The position numbers and the translations under genes are program-made. Of a DNA stretch of 36,539 nucleotides, positions 7,532-16,825 are shown in pieces (within the stretch, counting starts at the first letter, position 1; each line of letters begins with the position of its first letter). The notes under the pieces are model-generated. The model had not been told where the DNA came from. It worked only from the letters and a program-made list of their open reading frames with translations, and did no database searches. The DNA is from JAHLMO01 sp038997305 (GTDB lineage Archaea; Aenigmatarchaeota; Aenigmatarchaeia; CG10238-14; SpSt-28): positions 1 to 36,539 of the forward strand of contig JAWAZZ010000007.1 in the NCBI GenBank assembly GCA_038997305.1, in the 5' to 3' direction.

Positions 7532-8642
7532 GCTTTAATGCGATTTCTACTCTTCCAGTTCCTACTGGCGCAATATTTCCTATCATTACATTTTCGAACA
7601 TTCCTCTTAACTCATCTTTAAGATTCTTAACTCCAGCCTCTACTAAATGTTTTACAGTTTCTTCGAAGCCAGCCTTAGTTAAAACACTTGCTTTTCTTCC
7701 TGCAACTCCATATCTACCTATTGGCATTATATCGCCGCTAAAGCACATAGCATCAGCAACTAAAGATAAAAATCTAACATTTACATCTAAACCTTGTTGT
7801 TGCAAAGTTTTATATATTTCTAAAAGCAAAAGACTTCTTGCAGCTTCAATACCTAAAACTTCTTTTATTTCATGCGGATTATTGCAATATGTATGTCTTT
7901 CATCAACCCATGGATGCATAATGATTTCTTTGAAGTTGCTTCCTTGAGTATAAATTACCCATTTATTTCCTTCTCTCATAACAATGGCTGCCTCGATACC
8001 TTTCACACCTTTAATAGTTATTTTTAATATTCTATCTCTAAGCATTCTAAGATCTCTAAATTCATACTCTTTCTTAGGTGTTAAAACTACTTTCCCTCTT
8101 TCTTTACTTACCTCGCAACTTTTAACCTTTTCTTTTAATTTTTCGTAAATTATTTCTAAATCATTTTTATCGTTAGGTATAACTTCTAAAGAGAATTCAC
8201 TAAGATTTATAACTACACTCGCTAAATCTTGCAATTTTCTTTCTATTATTTCACTTGCAAATTCATATGCCTTTTCTTCGGTGTTATACTTATCTTTTAG
8301 ATATATAGTCATTGTTGGAGAGGAAATTTCCTTTCTTGCATCGAAAAGCTCTATTAATCTTGGTAAACCCAAAGTAATTTTTAAACCAACTGTACCTGCA
8401 AGATGATATACTCTCATAGTTGCTTGAGTAGCAGGTTCGCTAATACTTTGTGCAGATAAAATTCCTATACATTCGTTAGGTTCTACCATAGATTTTATGT
8501 ATTTTTCATAAACTTTCATTATTAACTTTTCTTTTTTCTCATCGCTTAATTTTAATTTCTCTATAGCTTCCTCTACTTTTTTCCTTATGTTCAACGGTAA
8601 GCTTTCTAATATTTCAGATATGTTTTGCGAGTTCATATACAT
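7515..8642 (-). CDS. rpoA2: RNA polymerase subunit A'' (C-terminal part of largest subunit)
   Basis: A 375-aa archaeal RpoA'', equivalent to the C-terminal third of eukaryotic Rpb1 and part of bacterial beta'. The block EPNECIGILSAQSISEPATQ to YHLAG (54-83) is the highly conserved trigger-loop region, and LGLPRLIELFDARKEISSPTM follows. The C-terminus has the expected VADAMCFSGDIMPIGRYG and ETVKHLVEAG motifs. It keeps the archaeal A'/A'' split although the B' and A' genes are fused upstream. The start is uncertain by two codons (Met at 8642 or 8636); either overlaps the end of the B'-A' gene by 23-29 nt. Confidence 0.97.
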   Translation of the reverse strand: MYMNSQNISEILESLPLNIRKKVEEAIEKLKLSDEKKEKLIMKVYEKYIKSMVEPNECIGILSAQSISEPATQATMRVYHLAGTVGLKITLGLPRLIELFDARKEISSPTMTIYLKDKYNTEEKAYEFASEIIERKLQDLASVVINLSEFSLEVIPNDKNDLEIIYEKLKEKVKSCEVSKERGKVVLTPKKEYEFRDLRMLRDRILKITIKGVKGIEAAIVMREGNKWVIYTQGSNFKEIIMHPWVDERHTYCNNPHEIKEVLGIEAARSLLLLEIYKTLQQQGLDVNVRFLSLVADAMCFSGDIMPIGRYGVAGRKASVLTKAGFEETVKHLVEAGVKNLKDELRGMFENVMIGNIAPVGTGRVEIALKHGDNK

Positions 8643-11600
8643 CTATATCTCCACCCTCTACTTTTTGAGGATCTATTCCATCATCGAATGCAATGAATTG
8701 AATAATATTATCTGCAGCATCTCTTACACTCAAATCTTCTTCAACTCTCAAATCATTAAGTGCACCAATAAATCTTCTTTCTAAATATCCGCTCTGTCTA
8801 GTTTTAACTCCTTTATCCATAAGTGCTTCTCTTTGGTTCATTATATCAAAGAATGCCTCTAAAGGCTTTAATCCTTTATAATATCCTCTAGCAATAAATC
8901 CTTTTGCTTCTAATCTAATATCTCCTCTTTCGAAATGCGGAAATGTTCTTTCATAATATCCTATACTAATTCTTTTACCCATAATCTTTGCTTGACCTAT
9001 TACACCACTAACTTGGAATATGTTAATTAAACTTCCTCTTGCACCACTTGCAGCCATAACAAAAACTTCAGTATCTCTTTTAATTTCTTTCATAAGAACT
9101 TTGTTTATATTCGTTATTGTTTCGCTAATTATTCCATTAATCATCTCTTCTAAAGTTTCCTCGCTTGTTCTTCCAATATATGCCTTTAGAGTTCCCTCTT
9201 TAAACTCCTTAATTAGTTTGTTTACCTTGTTATTGGCCTCTTTGAGCAAGTTTTGGATTTCTTTTTCTGCTTCTTCGCTTATAGAATATTCAAAATATGA
9301 AATGCTAAACCCATGCATTCTTAGATAATAAAGCCCTAATCTTGAAATTTTATCTATAAAGTTTAATGTGTATTTTTCTCCAAAATTACTTAGAATTATG
9401 TTAATTAGTTTTCCATTTTCTCCAACAGCCTTCTTATCAATAGCACCTTGAATTAATTTTCCGTCTTTAATTATAACCTTTCCTTCTTTTTCTGCTTCCT
9501 CTGGTAAGCTAGATAAATTATTTTTAAATTCTATTGATATCTTTGGTAAGAATAAACTAAATATTTCTTTTCCACTCAATTTTTCCTTTCTTGGAATTTC
9601 TACTTCTAAATCTATACTTCTAACTAATTGAACAGCATCTTTATAATCTAAATATCTTTCTCCATAAGTCAATAAGAATAATCCAGATATATGATCTTGC
9701 AATAAAGCTATTATAGGTCCTCCATATCTAGGACTTCTTATGTGCTTTTCAACTGCCATTAATATTTCTGCCTCTGCCATAGCTTCTATACTTTGAGGTA
9801 CATGCAAATTCATTTCATCTCCATCAAAATCTGCATTATATGGGATTGTTGCACAAAGGTTAATTCTAAATGTTTTTGAAGATTTAAACACTCTAACTCT
9901 ATGTGCCATTATGCTCATTCTATGTAAACTTGGTTGTCTGTTGAATAATACAATGTCTCCATCTAACAAGTGCCTTTCAACAATCCAACCGTTATCAATT
10001 AAATTTGCAATTTCGTGCTTATTTTTCTCCAATATTTTTATTCTTGTTCCATCTGGCCTAATTACATAATTTGCTCCCGGCCAATTTTCTCCATTAAGAA
10101 TTAGTTTTCTCAATTCTTCCTTATTATCATCATTAACAACGACAGGAACAGTTAATTTTTTGGCAATTTCTTCTGGTACACCAACTTCATCAATACCTAT
10201 AAATGGATCTGGACTCACTACGCTTCTAGCCGAAAAGTTTGTTCTCTTTCCTAAAAGATTGTATCTAAATCTTCCTTCTTTTGTTTCTAATCTTTGAGCT
10301 AAAGTTTTTAGAACTCTTCCACTTCTATGTCTAGCAGCTGGTATGCCGCTAAGTTCGTTATCGAAATATGTTGCAACATGATATTGCAATAATTCCCACA
10401 AATCCTCTATTATTAATTGAGGTGCACTTAATTCTAATGCTTCTTTTAACTTTTCGTTTACTCTAACTATATCAGAAAGTTTGTGAGTTAAATCATCTTC
10501 ACTTCTCTCTCCTGTTTCTAAAACTATAGAAGGTCTTATTATTGGCGGTGAAACTAACATTACACTTAAAACAAAGTTTACAGGATCTGTTTTAATTCCT
10601 AGCTTTTTAACATCTTCTTTATCTATTTTAGATAGGAATTCTCTTATTTCTTCTGCAGATATTTTTACTCCATCAATTTTAAAGGTGTATGGTCTAACAA
10701 ATTCTACTTTTGGTTGCTTAGCATTGCAATGTGGACATGTTGAAGGTAAAGATTTTATTAACTCTTTTAATTTTGGTTTTTCTTCTTTGCTCAAAACTCT
10801 CCCACAGCTCTTACAAAATGCTCTTAGCAATGTATATACATATCTAATAAATAGTGGATGTAAAACTGGTTTTGCTAATTCTATGTATCCAAAATGACCA
10901 ACACAGGTTGCATAAGTTCCTGCACATGTTCTACATCTAATTCCTGGATCAACAGTTCCCATTCTTGGATCCATTATTCCACCTTCAATTGGAAAACCTT
11001 CTTCGTCATAAACATCGATCTTAGAAATTTTTGCAACAGCATATTTTTTGATGTCTTCAGCACTAAATACTCTAAATTCTATTGCTTTAACTTTTTTATA
11101 ATCTTTATCTATTATAAGTTTTGGATAAATATGCATAGACATTAATTCTTGTAAAAGAAGTTTGAAAGCATAACTCATTTCAACTTCATATATTTCGCTA
11201 TCATCTTTACAATACAAACAATAATATTTATTTTGGAAATGATGTTTCATTGCAATTAATCCACACTTAGCACATACCGGCACTGAAGTTTTATCACTAT
11301 CAAATCTTTCTTTTAACGTTATAACAGCGCCATGAGCAAGAAATACATCCTTTTCCATCTCTCCTAATCTTAAACCTCCTTCTTTTGCTCTTCCTTCTGT
11401 TGGTTGTCTAGCTAGCAAAGTTACTGGACCTCTAGCTCTAACGAACCATTTGTTAGAAACTAAATGATGTAATCTCAAATAATAAATATTTCCTATTAAT
11501 ATTTTAACTTCATATTTCTTACCAGTAATAGGGTCGTACATTTCTTCTCTTCCGCTTTCTTCAAACCCATACTTCTTTAACAATTCTAATAACTCTTTTT

Positions 11601-12888
11601 CTCTGTCTTTATCGAAAGAAGTTCCATCTATTATTTTTCCTTCTAATGCAGCGATTTTTCCGAAAAGAATTTCTAATACATGTCCTAAACTCATTCTAGA
11701 AGGAATGCCATGAGGATTAAATATTATGTCTGGAACAATTCCACTAGATGTAAATGGCATATCTTCATGTCTAACCATTAGTCCAACTACACCTTTTTGT
11801 CCATGTCTAGAAGCAAATTTATCTCCAATTTCTGGTATTTTATAATTCCTTACAACAACCTTTACTAATTTATTTCCCTCTGCAGACGAAGTTATAAAAA
11901 CTCTATCTACTTTTCCTTCTTCGCCAACTCTAACTTCTACAGAAGTTTCTCTCATATTCTCTAAAGATATTATGAATTTATCCGCTCTTCCTAAGAATCT
12001 TAGAGGAGAGATTTTACCTATGAGAACATCTCCATCCTTAACATATGTTTCTGGAGGAGCTATTCCATCAACATCTAAATGTTTATATGCTTCTTCTCCT
12101 CTATATCCTTTTACTCCAGGTTGAGGTATTCCTATAATTTCTTCTTGTCCGCTTGCAAATCTCTTTTCTTCTGCTTCATAAGTTCTAAACATATGAGCTC
12201 TGAATAATCCTCTTTCTACACTGGAAGCATTCAATACTATTGCATCTTGCATAGAATATGGATGAGAAATAACTGCAATAACGACATTATTGCCTGCTGG
12301 ATGTGTATCGAATGGGAAAACTTTATGAGCAAAAGTTTGGACTAATGGAACTTGAGTATAATACATTACATACCATTGCGAATAAGTTCTAGATTTATAA
12401 GCTAAAGTCGGTATTCCCAATGCTTGTCCACTCATTCTTGCACCATAGTTAATTCTATCTCCTCTGCTGTATTCGGCAAATGGAATTAACGAAGCGTGCA
12501 AACCAAACATTATTGCTGGATGAATTTCAATATGAGTTGCTTCTTTACTTGGTTCAAAAGACATTCTTGTAATTTCTTCTTCCTCAGCATCTAATAATTC
12601 TATTAATCCTTGTTTCAATGCTTCCTTGAAAGTTAATTTTCCTTCTTTCAATAATTTTTCTAATTCTTCATACTTTTCAGCAATTATTAAAGGTCTTCTT
12701 ATTCTTCCGCTATCTGTAGATATTCTAACTTCTTTCTTAAATTCTAAAATGCTAACATTAACTTGATAAGAAATTTCTCCTTTTCTTCTTGCATTTCTAA
12801 TTTTTTCAACTATTTTTTGAGGTTCTGAAGTATAGCCTAAAAATTCTCCATCCAAAAATACTTTATACTTTTCTTTTTTTGCACTCAT
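8614..12888 (-). CDS. rpoB1-rpoA1: Fused RNA polymerase subunits B' and A' in one polypeptide
   Basis: One uninterrupted 1424-codon frame encodes two subunits that are separate in other archaea I know of. Residues 1 to about 593 are RpoB' (second half of B): RRPLI near 65, SRGDRINYGARMSGQALG, KFASRHGQKGVVG, ARGPVTLLARQPTEGRAKEGG and the zinc site C539-C542...C557-C560. Residues about 600-1424 are RpoA': EGGIMDPRMGTVDPGIRCRTC with Cys at 652/655, a second zinc motif at C692/C695, and the catalytic NADFDGDEMN (1018-1027) that binds the active-site Mg. The join is around 590-602 (nt 11082-11121), with only a few residues replacing the usual A' start. B' starts where it does in archaea with split B. 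Overlaps: 4 nt with rpoB'' and 29 nt with rpoA''. Confidence 0.97.
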   Translation of the reverse strand: MSAKKEKYKVFLDGEFLGYTSEPQKIVEKIRNARRKGEISYQVNVSILEFKKEVRISTDSGRIRRPLIIAEKYEELEKLLKEGKLTFKEALKQGLIELLDAEEEEITRMSFEPSKEATHIEIHPAIMFGLHASLIPFAEYSRGDRINYGARMSGQALGIPTLAYKSRTYSQWYVMYYTQVPLVQTFAHKVFPFDTHPAGNNVVIAVISHPYSMQDAIVLNASSVERGLFRAHMFRTYEAEEKRFASGQEEIIGIPQPGVKGYRGEEAYKHLDVDGIAPPETYVKDGDVLIGKISPLRFLGRADKFIISLENMRETSVEVRVGEEGKVDRVFITSSAEGNKLVKVVVRNYKIPEIGDKFASRHGQKGVVGLMVRHEDMPFTSSGIVPDIIFNPHGIPSRMSLGHVLEILFGKIAALEGKIIDGTSFDKDREKELLELLKKYGFEESGREEMYDPITGKKYEVKILIGNIYYLRLHHLVSNKWFVRARGPVTLLARQPTEGRAKEGGLRLGEMEKDVFLAHGAVITLKERFDSDKTSVPVCAKCGLIAMKHHFQNKYYCLYCKDDSEIYEVEMSYAFKLLLQELMSMHIYPKLIIDKDYKKVKAIEFRVFSAEDIKKYAVAKISKIDVYDEEGFPIEGGIMDPRMGTVDPGIRCRTCAGTYATCVGHFGYIELAKPVLHPLFIRYVYTLLRAFCKSCGRVLSKEEKPKLKELIKSLPSTCPHCNAKQPKVEFVRPYTFKIDGVKISAEEIREFLSKIDKEDVKKLGIKTDPVNFVLSVMLVSPPIIRPSIVLETGERSEDDLTHKLSDIVRVNEKLKEALELSAPQLIIEDLWELLQYHVATYFDNELSGIPAARHRSGRVLKTLAQRLETKEGRFRYNLLGKRTNFSARSVVSPDPFIGIDEVGVPEEIAKKLTVPVVVNDDNKEELRKLILNGENWPGANYVIRPDGTRIKILEKNKHEIANLIDNGWIVERHLLDGDIVLFNRQPSLHRMSIMAHRVRVFKSSKTFRINLCATIPYNADFDGDEMNLHVPQSIEAMAEAEILMAVEKHIRSPRYGGPIIALLQDHISGLFLLTYGERYLDYKDAVQLVRSIDLEVEIPRKEKLSGKEIFSLFLPKISIEFKNNLSSLPEEAEKEGKVIIKDGKLIQGAIDKKAVGENGKLINIILSNFGEKYTLNFIDKISRLGLYYLRMHGFSISYFEYSISEEAEKEIQNLLKEANNKVNKLIKEFKEGTLKAYIGRTSEETLEEMINGIISETITNINKVLMKEIKRDTEVFVMAASGARGSLINIFQVSGVIGQAKIMGKRISIGYYERTFPHFERGDIRLEAKGFIARGYYKGLKPLEAFFDIMNQREALMDKGVKTRQSGYLERRFIGALNDLRVEEDLSVRDAADNIIQFIAFDDGIDPQKVEGGDIDVYELAKHI

Positions 12889-14405
12889 ATCTCTATTTTA
12901 TAATCTATATCTTCATCTATTAATTTTTTAATCTTTTCTCTTTCTTCATCACTAACTCCAAAAGTTATTTCACTAAACACAGCTAAATGTTTTCTTAAAC
13001 CAATAGTTGGTCCTTCTGGAGTTTCTACTAAACATAATTTTCCATAGTGTGTTGGATGTAATTCTCTTGCTTCAAAATGTTCTTGAGTAGATTTTAATGG
13101 AGAACTCACAACTCTCATATGAGTTAAAGTCTTTGATAAATTAGTTCTTTCTAATCTTTGAGAAGTTCCAGTTCTATTTCCAATCCATGTTCCAACTGCC
13201 ATAGTTGTTTGAATTATATTAGTTACAAAATTAGAATCTATTACAGCATGCAAAGGTGGCAAACTTCCTCTTCTAGCTAATTTTTGATAATTAAATATCA
13301 TTCTACTAATAACTCCTTGCTTACCTTTTAATATAGTTCTAAACAGAATTTCGAAAAGTTCTCCTGCTAATCTAACTCTCTTATTTGCGTAATGATCTAT
13401 ATCATCTTCTTTTTCCTTTCCTAATGCAACTTTTATCATTCTCTCAACTATTTTAGCTAGAAATATAGCTTTATTTACTCTATCTTTCTTTGTTTGACCT
13501 AAGTGTAATAAGAAATATTTATCGATTAATAACTCAGCTCTTTCTTTCCTTAATTTCTTTTGAGGAATTTTCAAATATTCTCCAATTTTATCCAAAGCTT
13601 CTTCTTGGGTAGCTATTGGATATTCATAAAGATTTACTAAAAATTCCTCTTGAACATCTTTATCTTCGGATATCAAATTCAATAAAGTTTCATCGTTTTC
13701 AATTCCTAAGGCTTTGAAAAGTATTACCAGCGGAAAATCTCTTAGAGCAGAAAAGGTTACTAAAAATATTCCGTTTCTCTTTAATTCTATCAAATGTTTT
13801 ACAATATATCCCTCTTTTTCAGAATTTATTCTGCAATTTACTATAATATTATTTTGATTTACCCTTCTAACTATTGGTTTGTTGTTAGCGAGTTCTTCTA
13901 TAAGAATTAAATTTCTTTCAACACCATTTATTATAAAATATCCACCAGGGTCATCTGGATCTTCTTTTGCTTTTATTAATTCTTCTCTACTCATTCTTGA
14001 AAGAGGACATAAAACAGATTTAACCATAACTGGCATCTGACCAAAATAAACTTCTACAGGATCACTTTTAATTCCGCTAACTTCGGTAACTATCTTAAAA
14101 TACATTGGTGAAGAATATGTTAAACCTCTTATCCTTGCTTCATAAGGTAATAATGGATTTTTCTCGCTTCTGATAACACCATCTGCTTCTACAAAAGTTG
14201 GAAATTCGTTTATTCTAGCATCTACAAAATGAATTTTTATATCTCCTAATTCCGGTATTTGAGGCTCTACTGTTCCAATACTTTTTACTAATTTAGGAAA
14301 TCTTCTTAAAACAAAATCATTATATGAATCTATTTGATACTTAACTAATCCGTACTCCTCCAAATACGATTTTAACAATGTTACGAGTATTAAGTTTTGG
14401 TTCAT
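12885..14405 (-). CDS. rpoB2: RNA polymerase subunit B'' (N-terminal half of second-largest subunit)
   Basis: A 506-aa RpoB'', the protrusion, lobe and fork part of subunit B. Recognisable blocks: RRFPKLVKSIGTVEPQIP near the start, PVMVKSVLCPLSRMSRE, DDPGGYFIINGVERNLI, HYANKRVRLAGELFEILFR, and ERTNLSKTLTHMRVVSSPL to HYGKLCLVETPEGPTIGLRK near the end. The break from B' falls at the site used by many euryarchaea. Gene order rpoH-rpoB''-rpoB' is canonical; the ATG overlaps the rpoH TGA and the TGA overlaps the B'-A' ATG, 4 nt each. Confidence 0.97.
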   Translation of the reverse strand: MNQNLILVTLLKSYLEEYGLVKYQIDSYNDFVLRRFPKLVKSIGTVEPQIPELGDIKIHFVDARINEFPTFVEADGVIRSEKNPLLPYEARIRGLTYSSPMYFKIVTEVSGIKSDPVEVYFGQMPVMVKSVLCPLSRMSREELIKAKEDPDDPGGYFIINGVERNLILIEELANNKPIVRRVNQNNIIVNCRINSEKEGYIVKHLIELKRNGIFLVTFSALRDFPLVILFKALGIENDETLLNLISEDKDVQEEFLVNLYEYPIATQEEALDKIGEYLKIPQKKLRKERAELLIDKYFLLHLGQTKKDRVNKAIFLAKIVERMIKVALGKEKEDDIDHYANKRVRLAGELFEILFRTILKGKQGVISRMIFNYQKLARRGSLPPLHAVIDSNFVTNIIQTTMAVGTWIGNRTGTSQRLERTNLSKTLTHMRVVSSPLKSTQEHFEARELHPTHYGKLCLVETPEGPTIGLRKHLAVFSEITFGVSDEEREKIKKLIDEDIDYKIEI

Positions 14406-14659
14406 TTTTCAACCACTACCCTATAATATATAGATTTTATTCCTAATATATCTCTTTCGATTTTTATAACATCACCAACTTTAGCACCCAAAGCCTTTAC
14501 TACAGGATCTGTAACTAAAATTTTTGGTAATTGAGATAACTTTGCCCCATATTTTTTTAACAATTCCTCTTTTTCTTCTTCACTAAGTATGGAATATTTT
14601 GGAGATAAAAAGTGATTAAATATTATTTCGTTAATATCCTTCTTTACTTTTTGCTCCAT
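14402..14659 (-). CDS. rpoH: RNA polymerase subunit H (Rpo5)
   Basis: An 85-aa subunit equal to the C-terminal domain of eukaryotic Rpb5; it sits at the jaw of the enzyme. The pattern HFLSPKYSILSEEEKEELL, the K-Y-G-x-LSQLPKI segment and TDPVVKALGAKVGDVIKI to YYRVVV match the family end to end. First gene of the polymerase operon: its start lies about 20 nt from a TATA-like element, so the whole operon down to uS7 could be transcribed from here. Confidence 0.97.
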   Translation of the reverse strand: MEQKVKKDINEIIFNHFLSPKYSILSEEEKEELLKKYGAKLSQLPKILVTDPVVKALGAKVGDVIKIERDILGIKSIYYRVVVEK

Positions 14660-14670
14660 ACTATTTTTAG

Positions 14671-14690
14671 ATTAAAGTATAAATATATTT
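14671..14690. promoter_or_regulatory. Divergent promoter region between rpoH (-) and pilin (+)
   Basis: The 52-nt gap between rpoH and the pilin gene contains AAGTATAAATATATTTT. The run TATAAATATA is a TATA candidate in both directions, about 20 nt before the rpoH ATG and about 30 nt before the pilin ATG at 14712. Either gene would have little or no 5' leader. Confidence 0.5.
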
Positions 14691-14711
14691 TGTTAGCCCG
14701 CATAAATAATT

Positions 14712-15140
14712 ATGAAAGGAGTTAGCCCTCTCATTGCAACAGTAATATTAATTGTTATAACTGTTGGTGTTGGCTTTGGTTTGTGGTTATACATAAATTC
14801 TTACATCTCTTCTCAAACATCAAACATACCAAAAATTTGCCAAGCAAATTTCGATGTAAGTGGAAAATTCAATAAAACTCATCTTTCGTTAAGTATAAGC
14901 TATCTATTTGGGCCTGAATTAAGCAATTTAACTCTTAATCTTTTGTGTCACTCAAATCAAAACTTTAAATCGGTTCCTCTTTTGGAAAAAATGAGAGTCG
15001 GAATGACAATACTCAATCTAACACAATTCGATTGCCCAAACAAATACAATCTCGAAATTACTATCTCTGCTATTTGTGAAAATCAGGCTCATACAGTATA
15101 TAAATGTAGTGGAACGTTATGCAACATATTAGAAGAATAA
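14712..15140 (+). CDS. Type IV pilin-like protein, Cys-rich
   Basis: A 142-aa protein with the archaeal pilin N-terminus MKGVSPLIATVILIVITVGV: a Lys-Gly leader for a PibD/FlaK-type peptidase and then a hydrophobic helix (about 5-30). The exported part contains seven cysteines (for example in KICQAN, LLCHSN, FDCPN, AICEN, YKCSGTLC), unusual in this AT-rich proteome, and suggests disulfides outside the cell. It has several N-glycosylation sequons (KTHLS preceded by Asn, SNLT, LNLT). Divergent from rpoH, it ends convergently with the flavoprotein gene, overlapping by 12 nt. Assembly by the ATPase at 30050-33829 is possible. Confidence 0.8.
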   Translation: MKGVSPLIATVILIVITVGVGFGLWLYINSYISSQTSNIPKICQANFDVSGKFNKTHLSLSISYLFGPELSNLTLNLLCHSNQNFKSVPLLEKMRVGMTILNLTQFDCPNKYNLEITISAICENQAHTVYKCSGTLCNILEE

Positions 15141-16136
15141 AAAATCTGGATCTAAATTTTCTACAAGTTTATTTATACCAAAAAATCTTATAATTTTCGC
15201 AAAAAATCTTTTTCTTAAAAGCTTATCTACAAGCATTCCAAAATATAAACTCTTCCTAAATATTTTTCTAATCTTTTTTTCATAGCTTGCTAAAGAATTT
15301 GACAATATACATTTACTAGCTACATAAGATGATAAAATACCATATGTTATTCCTCCCAAACTAAATGGCTTTATTATTCCAGCGGCTTCTCCAACAATTA
15401 TGGAGTTTTTATATGTAAGCTTCTTTAATGATATGAAAAGTATTGGATGTGAATATTCATAGATAATCTTTTTCAATCCAAAAATTTTCAAAAAATTATT
15501 AAACTTTTCATTTTTAAGATTTTTATCAATCAATCCCACTAATGCACCATTATCTAATTCTATAAACCAACCAAACTTCTTTTTAGAAAAATTTTCATCA
15601 AAAAATATGTTAACACTTTCAAATTTTTTTTCAAAAATTCCATAAACTTCGAAAGAAGTAAAAACCTTTCTGAACTTAAAAAGATTTAGTTTGTTTGCCA
15701 AAAATGCATATGTTCCGGAAGCATCTACAAGAATTTCGAAGTTAATTTTTCTTTTATCTGTAATCACTATATTTCTTTCGAAGTCTACATCTAACACTTT
15801 TTCTGAAAATAAGAAATTGCTAAATCTTTTATCTACATTTTCAAATATTTTTCTCTCTAAGAACCTATAATCAAAAATGTACATCTTCTTCTTTGATTTA
15901 ATAGAAAAAACTTTTTCATCATTATACCAAAAATTGGCTATGTTATAAGAATTTATGGAATCTTCTTCATCAAAATAATCTAAATATCTAAAAATCTTAT
16001 TTGAGATTAAAGAAGTGCTTCTGTGATTTATTCCAACATCTCTCTTCAAATCTATCACTATATTTTTTATGCCATTCTGAGATAGGAAATAAGAAAGTGC
16101 CAATCCAGAAATTCCTGCACCAATTATTACTATCAT
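15129..16136 (-). CDS. Geranylgeranyl reductase-like FAD oxidoreductase
   Basis: A 335-aa flavoprotein. An N-terminal Rossmann dinucleotide fold begins MIVIIGAGISGLAL (GAGISG 6-11), ASGTYAF follows at about 139-145, and the C-terminal flavin motif is VGEAAGIIKPFSLGGITYG (248-266). The last block is characteristic of the geranylgeranyl reductase family, which saturates isoprenoid chains of archaeal lipids or dolichol-type carriers. It is shorter than typical archaeal GGR (about 390-450 aa). Its ATG overlaps the stop of the cis-prenyltransferase by 4 nt, so it more likely acts on the polyprenol product of that enzyme than on ether lipids (inference). Related flavin monooxygenases cannot be excluded. 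Confidence 0.78.
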   Translation of the reverse strand: MIVIIGAGISGLALSYFLSQNGIKNIVIDLKRDVGINHRSTSLISNKIFRYLDYFDEEDSINSYNIANFWYNDEKVFSIKSKKKMYIFDYRFLERKIFENVDKRFSNFLFSEKVLDVDFERNIVITDKRKINFEILVDASGTYAFLANKLNLFKFRKVFTSFEVYGIFEKKFESVNIFFDENFSKKKFGWFIELDNGALVGLIDKNLKNEKFNNFLKIFGLKKIIYEYSHPILFISLKKLTYKNSIIVGEAAGIIKPFSLGGITYGILSSYVASKCILSNSLASYEKKIRKIFRKSLYFGMLVDKLLRKRFFAKIIRFFGINKLVENLDPDFLFF

Positions 16137-16825
16137 TTACCAAAATTTCTCTGAACTCTACTATACCATTTTATTGCATTTAAAATATCTCTCTTACTAA
16201 TTTCTGGCCAAAGTTTTTTTGTTACATATATTTCAGCATAAGTTGATTGTAAAGGCAAGAAATTCGATAATCTTGAATATCCTCCTGTTCTGATTATTAG
16301 ATCTACATCATCCTTTACAAACAGGTATTTTTTTAAAGTTTCCTCATCAATTTTTTCTATTTTTACGTTTTTACTCACTAACCTTTTAATAGCTGAAAGA
16401 ATTTCATACGTTCCGCCATATGCAATTAATATATTTAAAAATCTATCCCTATGTTTTCTAGTCTTTTCCGAAATTTTTTTCATAAGTTTAACTAAGGATT
16501 TTGGTAATAGTACAAAATTTCCGAAAAAGTTTACTCTAACTCTATATTCTTCAATCTCTTTGAATTCTCCTCTATTCCACTTTAAAAAATAGTGTTTAAA
16601 AATCTTAAATATTTCTCTAACTTCTTTTTTGCTTCTATTCTTTATGTTTTCTGTAGATAATGCATAAACACTTACTTTTTTTATACCCAATTTAAAAAGA
16701 TATTTTAATACTTCTTCTAATTTCTTTGCACCATACCAATGACCGACATGAGGAGCTAATCCACGCTTTTTAGCCCATCTTCTATTTCCATCAGGAATTA
16801 TTCCAATATGATTAGGAAGTTTCAT
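16133..16825 (-). CDS. uppS: Cis-prenyltransferase (undecaprenyl/dolichyl diphosphate synthase family)
   Basis: A 230-aa cis-prenyltransferase that condenses IPP onto an allylic diphosphate to make the polyprenol carrier for glycans. Family blocks: HIGIIPDGNRRWAKK with catalytic Asp12, GHWYGAKK, VSVYALSTEN, and RTGGYSRLSNFLP (179-191) followed by STYAEIYV. In the usual RTxGExRLSNF signature the Glu is replaced by Tyr183, a change in a region near the IPP site; the later metal-binding Glu of YAE is kept. The gene overlaps eL32 by 14 nt and the reductase by 4 nt, so it is tied to a ribosomal operon. Confidence 0.93.
   Translation of the reverse strand: MKLPNHIGIIPDGNRRWAKKRGLAPHVGHWYGAKKLEEVLKYLFKLGIKKVSVYALSTENIKNRSKKEVREIFKIFKHYFLKWNRGEFKEIEEYRVRVNFFGNFVLLPKSLVKLMKKISEKTRKHRDRFLNILIAYGGTYEILSAIKRLVSKNVKIEKIDEETLKKYLFVKDDVDLIIRTGGYSRLSNFLPLQSTYAEIYVTKKLWPEISKRDILNAIKWYSRVQRNFGK

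Noticed and set aside
11082..11121. B'-A' join as an assembly or sequencing artefact
   Set aside because: Both sides align to their families right up to the junction, codon use is even, and flanking genes overlap in the normal way. Still worth a read-level check, so it is kept as a finding.
9020..11145. Plus-strand frames within the polymerase gene (9020-9328, 10685-10897, 10894-11145)
   Set aside because: Antisense shadows of rpoB'-A' with Ser/Phe/Cys-rich composition and no start context.
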